Source of the DNA: Rickettsiales bacterium Ac37b
Lineage (GTDB): Bacteria > Pseudomonadota > Alphaproteobacteria > Rickettsiales > Arcanibacteraceae
Reading direction: 5' to 3'
Assembly (NCBI GenBank): GCA_000746585.2
Contig: CP009217.2
Coordinates: forward strand, 1,554,662 to 1,618,661
DNA length: 64,000 bases
Part shown: positions 9,269 to 17,427 of the stretch, one piece after another
How the letters are laid out: every line of letters begins with the position of its first letter
How positions within the stretch are numbered: position 1 is the first letter of the stretch
Position numbers and translations under genes: made by a program
The notes under the pieces: generated by a model
Databases searched by the model: none
The model's input: the letters and a program-made list of their open reading frames with translations, nothing else
What the model was told of the DNA's origin: nothing

Positions 9269-10465
9269 CTATTTATTTAGCAGGCCCCTCTTTATCTGGT
9301 TTTGAGGCGCTTCAGAGGGAGTTGCTGAAGGGGCAAGATTTCCTAATCTCTTATCAGATAAAGAATCTTGCTCCTTTATAACTTCATTACTGGTTTTGGT
9401 CAGGGAATTTTTTTCTTTGAGCTTATTTTTTAATTGATTCTTAAAATCTTTTACTAGAAATGTAGGATCAGTGAATTCTTTTGTTACCTTCTTTTCTGTA
9501 TGTTTTTCTTTCTTCTTTGTATAATCCATTTTTTCTTTAGCCTTTTTTACTACCTTTTGTATTTCTTCCTGCCCCTTTTCTGTCTCTAGTTTCTTATTAC
9601 AGCAGGTTCGTATTGAATCTAGATCACTTTTACCAGTTTCTTTTTGAGCTAAATCTTTTAAGCCTTCATTAATTTCTCTATCTAACCTAGCTCCCTTTAA
9701 TTCTTTCTTATATATTTTTCTTTGTTTGTTTTCTTCCTCAGTTATACCTACTTTTTTCTCTTTTTGATCAAGATGGTCTACCATTAAGACTAAACGATCG
9801 ATATATTGCTGCCTCTCGTGATTATCCTTTTCTAAAGTATGATTCATATATTCCTTCAACATAGGAGTAGATAATTCCTTACCTTCCTCTATTTCTTTAC
9901 GAGCAAAATGAATTTTCTCTTTATAAGTATTATCCTTATAATAATCTAGCATATTTTTATTTAATAAGCTTTTGACTTCTTCTACTTCTTTTGCAGATAA
10001 CTCTCTTGCACTTAACCCATTTATACCATGAATAGATACATAACCATTTTGTACCTCTCGCATATCATTTGCAATATTTTGTAATCTACTTTCTAAATTA
10101 CTACCCTTAAGCAAAGGATTACTAGCTATTATAGAACTAGCTTGACTCAGTAAACTAGCTGCAGTATCATAATTACCTGCGATAGAAGCTGCGCGTGCTA
10201 ATTCTAGTAATGACTTTACTTCTGCATATTTTCTTTCTTTATCCTGCTCTAATCTATGTTCTTTATTTCTAGATTCATTTTTATTAAGATCTGCTTCTCT
10301 TTTTTCTTTCTCTTGATTAGCTTTTGCTTGCAACTCTTGATTAATTTCACTAAAATTCTTTATTATCTTGAGAAGCTTACTTTCTAATTCTTGTTCAACA
10401 TTAGTTTTTTCTTTTACTGCAGGCTTAGAAGAATTTTTTTCCTGATTATTATCATCATCTTGCAT
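9269..10465 (-). CDS. Charged coiled-coil hypothetical protein
   Basis: 398 residues, very rich in Lys and Glu, mostly predicted coiled coil, with one less charged block (about 95-140) containing a TPR-like pair ('ARAASIAGNYDTAASLLSQ'). No signal peptide or membrane segment is seen. The ATG overlaps the stop of an upstream short frame in TAATG (10467-10463), implying translational coupling. The low-complexity composition resembles secreted effector or structural proteins of intracellular bacteria, but no function can be assigned. Confidence 0.55.
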   Translation of the reverse strand: MQDDDNNQEKNSSKPAVKEKTNVEQELESKLLKIIKNFSEINQELQAKANQEKEKREADLNKNESRNKEHRLEQDKERKYAEVKSLLELARAASIAGNYDTAASLLSQASSIIASNPLLKGSNLESRLQNIANDMREVQNGYVSIHGINGLSARELSAKEVEEVKSLLNKNMLDYYKDNTYKEKIHFARKEIEEGKELSTPMLKEYMNHTLEKDNHERQQYIDRLVLMVDHLDQKEKKVGITEEENKQRKIYKKELKGARLDREINEGLKDLAQKETGKSDLDSIRTCCNKKLETEKGQEEIQKVVKKAKEKMDYTKKKEKHTEKKVTKEFTDPTFLVKDFKNQLKNKLKEKNSLTKTSNEVIKEQDSLSDKRLGNLAPSATPSEAPQNQIKRGLLNK

Positions 10466-10617
10466 TAAGACTCCTGTTCATTATCAAAGCCATCATTCAT
10501 TTGTTTAACTTTTAAACAAAATTCTTGTGCTTTATCTTGACTCCCAGCATAAGCATCTCTTAGCTTTTGATAATATTTTGATTTACCTATATTATATAAA
10601 TTATCTACTTTATTATA
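10465..10617 (-). pseudogene. Remnant of the gene upstream of the coiled-coil protein
   Basis: An open stretch of 50 codons ends in TAA overlapping the next ATG (TAATG). It reads '...KLRDAYAGSQDKAQEF...MNDGFDNEQES'. There is no ATG, GTG or TTG start before the upstream stop, so it appears to be the 3' end of a gene whose front was replaced by the kinase debris at 10662. Confidence 0.35.
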
Positions 10618-10661
10618 TTAACTATTAATTAATTAAAAATTAATTTCTAGTTTAAGAGCAA

Positions 10662-10853
10662 TTAAACTACTTTATCCAATATTTCTGCAAGTTCATACAT
10701 TATATTCTGTTTCTGATAAGGTTTTTTGATGTAGGTGATAATGCCAAGTGTGAATGCTCTTTCAATTTCGGCACTATCTGAAGAGCCCGTCTGGAGGATT
10801 ACTGGGATTTTGGCAAGGTCTGGATCTTTTTTAATTTCAGCAAGTACATTCAT
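10662..10853 (-). pseudogene. Receiver-domain fragment of a hybrid kinase
   Basis: 63 residues matching the C-terminal third of the receiver domains in the kinases at 12844, 17428 and 22262 ('IPVILQTGSSDSAEIERAF', 'YIKKPYQKQNIM'). The phosphoacceptor Asp lies upstream of the breakpoint and is missing. It is fused head to head with a plus-strand kinase fragment at 10851, so the two pieces form inverted copies of the same receiver sequence. Confidence 0.85.
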
Positions 10854-11525
10854 TTTGCTATTAAAGATGAAGGAATTGGCGTTCCTGAAAATGAATTATA
10901 TACCATCTTTGAGGCATTTGTCCAAAGCACTAAAACCAAAACCAGGGCAGGAGGAACTGGCCTTGGACTTGCGATATGTAAAGAAATTATTGAGGCGCAT
11001 CATGGTGAAATTTGGGCAGAAAATAATGAAGGCTCGGGAGCTACTTTTAACTTTGTTATTCCAATATCGCAGGCCAAACAAATGGACGGCCATAAAATCA
11101 TTGCAGAAAATAATGTCGAAATACCTACAAAACCTGCTACCCAAACTACTAAATCAGCTAACATTTTAATTATAGACGATGAAGAGGCCTGCTTAATGAG
11201 TATGGAATTACTGCTTTTTGGAAGTGGCTATAATCTCCATAAAGCAGTGGGAGGTTATGCGGGACTTGAATATTTGAAAGAACATTCTAAGGAAATAGAT
11301 TTAATTTTGCTCGACTTAATGATGCCCGATATTTATGGCTTAAATGTACTTACTGAAATCAAGCAGGATCCAGACTTCGCTAAAATCCCAGTAATCCTCC
11401 AGACTGGCTCTTCAGATAATGCCGAAATTGAAAGAGCTTTTGAGCTTGGCATTGTCACCTACATCAAAAAACCCTACCAAAGACAGAATATAATGTACGA
11501 AATTGCAGAAGTTTTGGATAATTAA
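10851..11525 (+). pseudogene. Hybrid histidine kinase, 5'-truncated (ATPase end plus receiver)
   Basis: The frame opens abruptly at 'HFAIKDEGIGVPENEL', within the HATPase domain, and runs through 'GGTGLGLAICKEI' into a full receiver domain ('ILIIDDEEACLMS', 'LILLDLMMPDIYG', 'LQTGSSD', 'YIKKPYQ') to TAA at 11525. The sensor, membrane segments and phosphorylatable His are absent. The internal ATG at 11082 could in principle yield a free receiver protein. DNA identity to the three complete kinases is very high, marking it as a recombination remnant of the same array. Confidence 0.85.
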
Positions 11526-11612
11526 AATTTATAGTATATTTATTAAAAAGTCACAAAAAATCTAATATACTAATTATAATAGTTATTCAAACTACGTTTT
11601 GTTAAAAAACTA

Positions 11613-11642
11613 TTGACTATTAATAAATATTTATAATATAAA
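11613..11642 (+). promoter_or_regulatory. Candidate sigma-70 promoter of methyltransferase/kinase operon 1
   Basis: TTGACT (11613-11618) and TATAAA (11637-11642) are separated by 18 bases. The same block of about 30 bases recurs before operon 2 at 15281-15310 with identical spacing, while surrounding sequence differs, which supports a shared promoter. AT-rich background makes single matches weak; the duplication is the main support. Confidence 0.45.
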
Positions 11643-11704
11643 ATTATTAAAATACATTAACTACTTTTACTATTTATTAAAAATATAATTTCTAGGTATG
11701 TTCT

Positions 11705-12769
11705 ATGAATAGAACTGATAATTATTTGTTTAAAGATTACAACTTTTTTATTTCTAAAAATGATTTATCCCTGCAATATGATACTTATTATGAAGGAGGA
11801 AACTCTTCTTTATATAATAAAAGATTTGGCCATAATAAAACTATTTATAAAGAAAAAGAATTGATTACCAATTCTTTTAAAAGAATTTATAATCGTAAGA
11901 AGCAAAAAGCTCAAAATAATAAAATTAAAATATTAGATTTTGGATGTGGAGATGGAAGATTATTTGAAATATTAGAAGATCTTGCTTTATCCTATACAAA
12001 CAAGGAATATACTGTAGAATTAATAAATTATGATATTAGTTATCAAGCAATTAAACTTTTTGAAGATAAATTGCTAAATAATGATTTCTCTAGCTGTAAT
12101 GAGGCTACCATTTCTAAGCAAGATATAATTACAAAAACATTCACTAAACAGAACTTATTAGTTAAACTAATTCATACTGATTCTTCTTGTGATAAAGCCA
12201 TTCTTCAAGAATTACTAGGTAAAGATTTTGATATAATATTATGTATATTTGGAGTGCTTGCTCATATTCCAGGCAAGCAAAACAGAAGTGATACTTTAAA
12301 ATTATTTAAATCTATTTCTAATGAAAATGCTGAATTAATTTTTACCATGCCTACTATTAAAAGTTTTTGGCGTGAATATCTAACTTATACTAAACTTAGA
12401 AAACAGTTAGAATGTGGCAGATTCTTGGAAAACCAGCAATCTTATAAAAGCCAAGTGTTAGCTTTGAGATTAGCTCAAGAAAAGGGTGATATATATTATT
12501 GTACAGGTTCTAAAACACAAATTATAAATAATTTTTTGCATATCTATTCCATAAATGAATTGGTAGAAGAATTAAAGGAGGTGGATTTACAAATATTAAA
12601 AACTCCTAAATTATTATCAATAAAGCACCCTTTTGAAATTTCCTCCAGCCCAAGTAAGTCTTTTATTGATGCTCTATTATCAGAAATATTTTCCTTATTC
12701 TGTATCCCTAACTCAGTTAAGATTTTTTTCGGAAAACATTTTTCAGTAGTAGCTATCAATAAAAATTAA
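11705..12769 (+). CDS. Class I SAM-dependent methyltransferase, kinase-linked (MT1)
   Basis: 354 residues. The N-terminus has 'QYDTYYEGG..SLYNKRFGHNK', a motif shared with the methyltransferases at 16198 and 35010. Motif I is 'ILDFGCGDGRLFE' (about 80), followed by an acidic motif II ('LINYDIS') and a hydrophobic core strand ('DIILCIFGVLAHIPG'). The fold binds S-adenosylmethionine; the substrate is unknown. It lies 74 bases upstream of a hybrid kinase on the same strand, a layout repeated in three other operons here. I infer it makes or modifies a small molecule connected with that receptor. Start ATG at 11705. Confidence 0.75.
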   Translation: MNRTDNYLFKDYNFFISKNDLSLQYDTYYEGGNSSLYNKRFGHNKTIYKEKELITNSFKRIYNRKKQKAQNNKIKILDFGCGDGRLFEILEDLALSYTNKEYTVELINYDISYQAIKLFEDKLLNNDFSSCNEATISKQDIITKTFTKQNLLVKLIHTDSSCDKAILQELLGKDFDIILCIFGVLAHIPGKQNRSDTLKLFKSISNENAELIFTMPTIKSFWREYLTYTKLRKQLECGRFLENQQSYKSQVLALRLAQEKGDIYYCTGSKTQIINNFLHIYSINELVEELKEVDLQILKTPKLLSIKHPFEISSSPSKSFIDALLSEIFSLFCIPNSVKIFFGKHFSVVAINKN

Positions 12770-12843
12770 TTATTTATTTAATATTTTTTACTACTATAGT
12801 TATTAGTATTAATATATATACCTTAACTATAAAATGGTTAATA

Positions 12844-15234
12844 ATGACTAAAAAAGTTCCTTCTATTACTAGACAATATCTCCAGTTGCTTGTTATTACT
12901 CCTGGAGTGTTTATACTTTTTTCTTTGGTATTGATATGGTTAAATTATTCTTCCTATAAATCTAATAAATATGCCCTTTATGTAGGGGAAGTGAATAAAA
13001 TTTCTAGCTTTTTGGAAGAAAGCCTTAATTATGCTGCTAGTTTTGCTAAAGAAATAGGGCAAAGAATAGCAGATGAAAATAATTTAGATGGTAAGTCAAT
13101 CGGAGACCTGCTTCTAAGGCTTAAAGCAAATATGCATGTGAAAGAAAGTGTATTAGCATTAACTCTCTTTGATTTTGTTACTCCTGAAGGGTATGTAATA
13201 GCTAACTCTACTAGAGGTAATATTCAAGAGCCTATTTTAGTTAAAAATAGTGATAGAAGCTGGGTGAATTTTGTTGAAAATGAGCCCTGGATTCTCCATA
13301 TTTCTAAACCAGCAAAAGCAATCATCAGCAAAGATGAAATTTTTGTTGATGAGATTGTGCCTTTAGGATTTGGTATTACCAATCAAGAGGGTAAATTTTT
13401 AGGTACAGTTTCAACCGGACTAGAAATAGATAAATTAAATCAGAAGTTAAAAGAATTAATTGATAATTCCTATTTGAATTTTATCATTCTAGCAGATGAT
13501 TATAGCTTAGTAACGAGTTCAGATAATATCTTACCTAAATATATACTACCAAAATCAATCGAAGCAGCTATAAAAGAGTTAAAATATTCAAAAGGTGAAA
13601 CAGGGCTATTAACAACTCCTTTTGAATTCCGTGATGTATATTATTCCCATTATCAAGTAATGCCTAACTATCCATTTATCATAATTTTTGGAGAAAACAT
13701 ATTTTCATTTAAAAGAGACTTTGAAGAAAAAACTGCTCCTGCCATAATACAATCAATAATTTTAATAGGTATACTTCTTATATTATTTATATATTTTAGA
13801 AATAAATTTCTTTTACCTATAGTAGATTTAGCAAATATTGCAGAGGAAATTGTAGATAATAAATCAACTATTTCCTTTTCTGCTAATCTTCATTCTTCCT
13901 ATGAAATAGAGCTTTTAGCTACGCAGTTAGAAAAGCTTTTTATCTATACCAAAGAATTAAATAATACTAGAAACGACCTTCAACAAGCTTATGAAAAAAT
14001 TAATACCCATAATACTAATTTAGAACAAAAAGTAGAGGAACGCACTGCAGAACTGCAGCAAGCACTCGCGGCTAAGACAGAGTTCCTCAATAACATGAGT
14101 CATGAGATTAGAACGCCGATGCAAGGGTTCACTGCGATTTCAACTTCCCTCGTTGAGCATTGGCAAGAGTTTAACGATGAACGAAAATATGAGTTAGCAG
14201 ATAAAATTGCAAGCAATGCCAAAAGATTGTCTTCACTTCTTAACCATCTCCTTGATCTTTCTAAGTTCCAAGCAGGAAAGATGAGGCTTAGTTTAGAAAA
14301 AATAGATTTAAACTTGATTATCACGGAAATGATTGACGAAGCTCAAACCCTATATATCAATGGTAAGCAGCTCCAAATTAATTTCACTCCTTTAAAAGAC
14401 GCCTTTATCCTGGCGGACAAAGAAAGAATAGGCCAAGTTTTACGTAATTTATTTGTCAATAGCATCAAATTTAGCCCAAATAATTCTACCATCACTGTTT
14501 CGCTAAAGCTTTCTGAAATCACCTATGATGATCAAAATAAATCTGAAGCTTATCATTTTGCCATTAAAGATGAAGGGGTAGGCGTTCCTGAAAATGAATT
14601 ATATACTATCTTTGAGGTCTTTGTTCAAAGCAGCAAAACTAAAACCAGGGCAGGAGGCACGGGTCTTGGCCTTGCTATCTGTAAAGAAATTATCGACGCG
14701 CATCATGGTGAAATTTGGGCAGAAAATAACCAAGACCAAGGTGCAACTTTTAACTTTGTTATTCCAATATCGCAGGCCAAACAAATGGATGGCCATAAAA
14801 TCATTGCAGAAAATAATGTCGAAATACCTACAAAACCTGCTCCTCAAACTACTAAATCAGCTAATATTTTAATAATAGATGATGAAGATGCCTGCTTAAT
14901 GAGTATGGAATTACTACTTTTTGGAAGTGGCTATAATCTCCATAAAGCAGCGGGAGGTTATGCTGGCCTTGAATATCTGAAAGAACATTCTAAGGAAATA
15001 GATTTAATTTTACTCGACTTAATGATGCCCGATATTTATGGCTTAAATGTACTCGCTGAGATCAAGCAGAACCCAGAGCTTGCCAAAATCCCAGTCATTC
15101 TTCAAACTGGCTCTTCCGATAGTGCCGAAATTGAAAGAGCATTCACACTTGGCATTGTCACCTACATCAAAAAACCTTATCAGAAACAAGCTATCATGGC
15201 TGAATTAGAACGAGTATTGTCAGAAAGCACATAG
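12844..15234 (+). CDS. Hybrid sensor histidine kinase with extracytoplasmic dCache-like sensor (HK1)
   Basis: 796 residues. A membrane helix (about 13-35) precedes a periplasmic region of some 260 residues with PDC/dCache features ('DFVTPEGYVIANSTRG', 'GFGITNQEGKFLGTVSTGL'), then a second helix (about 298-318), a HAMP-like linker and coiled coil. HisKA holds 'NNMSHEIRTPMQGF' with His near 420; HATPase has 'NLFVNSIKF', 'DEGVGVP' and 'GGTGLGLAICKEI'. The C-terminal receiver has 'IIDDEDA', 'LILLDLMMPD' (Asp near 724), 'QTGSSD' and 'KKPY'. No HPt domain follows. The catalytic half is almost identical in DNA to those at 17428 and 22262; the sensor is not. Confidence 0.9.
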   Translation: MTKKVPSITRQYLQLLVITPGVFILFSLVLIWLNYSSYKSNKYALYVGEVNKISSFLEESLNYAASFAKEIGQRIADENNLDGKSIGDLLLRLKANMHVKESVLALTLFDFVTPEGYVIANSTRGNIQEPILVKNSDRSWVNFVENEPWILHISKPAKAIISKDEIFVDEIVPLGFGITNQEGKFLGTVSTGLEIDKLNQKLKELIDNSYLNFIILADDYSLVTSSDNILPKYILPKSIEAAIKELKYSKGETGLLTTPFEFRDVYYSHYQVMPNYPFIIIFGENIFSFKRDFEEKTAPAIIQSIILIGILLILFIYFRNKFLLPIVDLANIAEEIVDNKSTISFSANLHSSYEIELLATQLEKLFIYTKELNNTRNDLQQAYEKINTHNTNLEQKVEERTAELQQALAAKTEFLNNMSHEIRTPMQGFTAISTSLVEHWQEFNDERKYELADKIASNAKRLSSLLNHLLDLSKFQAGKMRLSLEKIDLNLIITEMIDEAQTLYINGKQLQINFTPLKDAFILADKERIGQVLRNLFVNSIKFSPNNSTITVSLKLSEITYDDQNKSEAYHFAIKDEGVGVPENELYTIFEVFVQSSKTKTRAGGTGLGLAICKEIIDAHHGEIWAENNQDQGATFNFVIPISQAKQMDGHKIIAENNVEIPTKPAPQTTKSANILIIDDEDACLMSMELLLFGSGYNLHKAAGGYAGLEYLKEHSKEIDLILLDLMMPDIYGLNVLAEIKQNPELAKIPVILQTGSSDSAEIERAFTLGIVTYIKKPYQKQAIMAELERVLSEST

Positions 15235-15280
15235 ATAAGTTTTTTGTGAGTATTTTTAAATTGTAATTATAAAGAAATTA

Positions 15281-15310
15281 TTGACTATTAATAAATATTT
15301 ATAATATAAA
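15281..15310 (+). promoter_or_regulatory. Candidate sigma-70 promoter of operon 2
   Basis: TTGACT (15281-15286), 18-base spacer, TATAAA (15305-15310), copied from or shared with the block at 11613-11642. It lies about 200 bases before the dioxygenase-like gene. Confidence 0.45.
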
Positions 15311-15523
15311 AAATGTTAAAATATATTAATATATTTTAATGTTTCGCTTTTATTACGGATAATATCCAAAATGGTCAAAATTCTGGCTATAGAAAGTCTA
15401 TATGAATCTATGTTATATTCATTCAAAATGATTATACTAATTTATGTAGCTGTAGTAATTAATATAGATTGTGATAATATCTTTATATAATTGAATTCAC
15501 GAGGGAGTAATGTATTTCATATT

Positions 15524-16229
15524 ATGGATAGAGAAGACTTTTATAAAATAATGCAAGGTAAGGGTACAACTGCATTATGAGAGGTACTTAAATACTGAAA
15601 AGTTATTGCTTTGTCAAAAACCATTTGAAAAATTATGTAATCAAGATGAATTAATGTTTCAAATAGTTCATCAAGTAGAAGAATTATGGATGAAACTTAT
15701 TAATTATACACTTTTTGATATAAATGAATATATAAAATTAAATAATACCAATCGTATTACTACTTTATTTAAAAGAGTGCATAAGACGCAACAACTTATG
15801 ATTGAGCAGTTATCTGTATTAGAAACTATGTCTCCTAAGGAATATCAAAAAATTAGGATAGGACTTGGTAAAGGTAGTGGGATGGAGTCGCCAGGTTTTA
15901 GAACTATTTTTAAAATAGCTAATTTGTTATGGGAAAGTTTCCTTTTACACTATTTGAATAATGATTTAAATAATATAGAAAAAATCTATGATTCAGAATA
16001 TTCACACAATGATAGTTATCTTGTTGCAGAATTATTAGTAGAGTTTGATGAATTATTTCAAATATTTTTATATAAGCATATGAAGCTTGTGGAACGCTCT
16101 ATAGGGATAAAATCTAGGTCATTAAAAGGAGTGTCTATAGAAATTTTAAATAAAGGAATACAACGTCAATTTTTCCCTCATCTATGGCAAATTAGGAGTG
16201 ATATGGCAAATGCAGCTACCCAACAATAA
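15524..16229 (+). pseudogene. Tryptophan 2,3-dioxygenase-like protein, frameshifted near its start
   Basis: The main frame (TTG at 15606; open back to 15552) gives 'YERYLNTEKLLLCQKPFE', 'DELMFQIVHQVEELWMKL', 'GSGMESPGFRTIFKIANL' and 'QRQFFPHLWQIRSDM'. These match in order the TDO family: 'YL..LL..Q', 'HQ..ELWMKL', 'SGFQS..', 'RFFPELW..R'. TDO-fold enzymes are haem-dependent dioxygenases of indoles. An N-terminal piece from ATG 15524 ('MDREDFYKIMQGKGTTA') is in another frame, and removing one T near 15576 would join the two. The gene is either inactivated, started downstream, or misread. It overlaps methyltransferase MT2. Confidence 0.65.
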
Positions 16230-17280
16230 TAGTGATAATAACTTTCCTAATCATTATCATCAAAATGAGAGTAATACTGCACATCAGTATGACAGATATT
16301 ATATGGGAAAAGATGATTCTATCTACAATAAAAGATTTGGCACAAATAAGGTAATACCTAGAGAATATTTTGTAATATATAATTCTTTCAAAAGAATTTA
16401 TCACCGCCTATTTACTCTTCAGCCAAAAATATTTACTAAATCTATTAGAATTTTGGATTTTGGATGTGGTAATGGAAGACTTTTTTCCTCTATTTATAGA
16501 ATCGCAAAACAATATATTAATGTATCTATTGAGTTAATTGCATATGATATAAGCTTAGTAGGTTTAAAGGATTTTATAGAAATTATAGAATACGAAGGAT
16601 TTATCCTGGATAAGGGTCGTATTGATGAGAATAAAAAAAATATTTTAGGATATTGGAACAAAAATAATCTTACTATACAAGTTATTCATGGTAATTCTGA
16701 AGAGAATTTATCTAATATAAATACACTAATAGAAAAGCCTATAAATTTAGCTTTAAGTATATTTACAGTCCTAGGCCATATTCCTAAACGCCAAAATAGA
16801 CAAAACTTGCTTAAAGATATAGGCAAGATGTTAAGTAGCGAAGGAGAGTTTATTATTAATGTATCTACCAAAATCTCGCTTTTGGAAGAATCTATAGCTT
16901 ATGATATTTTAAGAAAACAATATAAACTTTTCTTAAAATATGGATCAATAGAAATGGCAGAAAAATTATCAGCTGTTTTAAAATTAGCTACTGAACCTGG
17001 AGATTTATATTTTGCTAAATATGATCAGTATAATTTTATTTACACTTATGGTCATGTATATAGTAAAAATGAATTAATTGAAGATATTATCAATGCTGAT
17101 TTAAAAATCGTTGATAATGTAAAAGTAATGTCAGTAGAGCAACCTTATATTATATCAAAAAATAAGACAAAAAAATATTTAGATACTCTGCTATCATTGT
17201 TCTTATCAATGAATCTACCTTTTGGTCTTTTTAAAAAATCTGATAAGGTTCTAAGTATATCTATAGCAGCAATAATTTAA
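16198..17280 (+). CDS. Class I SAM-dependent methyltransferase, kinase-linked (MT2)
   Basis: 360 residues from GTG 16198; ATG 16210 is an equally good start. Its beginning overlaps the end of the dioxygenase-like gene, implying coupled translation. It has 'QYDRYYMGKDDSIYNKRFG', motif I 'ILDFGCGNGRLFS', 'LIAYDIS' and 'LALSIFTVLGHIPKRQNRQ', collinear with MT1 throughout. Substrate unknown. The co-transcribed dioxygenase-like gene suggests an aromatic or indole-type substrate, which is inference. HK2 follows after about 150 bases. Confidence 0.74.
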   Translation: MIWQMQLPNNNSDNNFPNHYHQNESNTAHQYDRYYMGKDDSIYNKRFGTNKVIPREYFVIYNSFKRIYHRLFTLQPKIFTKSIRILDFGCGNGRLFSSIYRIAKQYINVSIELIAYDISLVGLKDFIEIIEYEGFILDKGRIDENKKNILGYWNKNNLTIQVIHGNSEENLSNINTLIEKPINLALSIFTVLGHIPKRQNRQNLLKDIGKMLSSEGEFIINVSTKISLLEESIAYDILRKQYKLFLKYGSIEMAEKLSAVLKLATEPGDLYFAKYDQYNFIYTYGHVYSKNELIEDIINADLKIVDNVKVMSVEQPYIISKNKTKKYLDTLLSLFLSMNLPFGLFKKSDKVLSISIAAII

Positions 17281-17427
17281 CTTCTATAATTAACAAAATT
17301 TTCTTAATAAATGTTAGTAAAAAATTAAAATAATAAAATATTTCATAATTAATAATATTTTAAAATTTTATATATATTATATCTCTTATACTTAGTAACA
17401 TAACTTAACTTTTTTGGTATATTCAAA

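Noticed and set aside
10735-11169. 144-residue plus-strand frame crossing the kinase debris
   Set aside because: It runs antisense or out of frame through two recognised kinase fragments; its sequence has no family character.
14594-14872. Recurrent 80-130-residue frames inside the kinases on both strands (also 18651, 22963, 23388)
   Set aside because: They recur only because the kinase DNA is repeated; they are shadows of the conserved HisKA-HATPase-receiver region.
11705-17280. DNA or rRNA methyltransferase roles for MT1/MT2
   Set aside because: No DNA methyltransferase catalytic motif (NPPY/DPPY) is seen, and the layout with receptors fits small-molecule substrates better; the substrate remains open.
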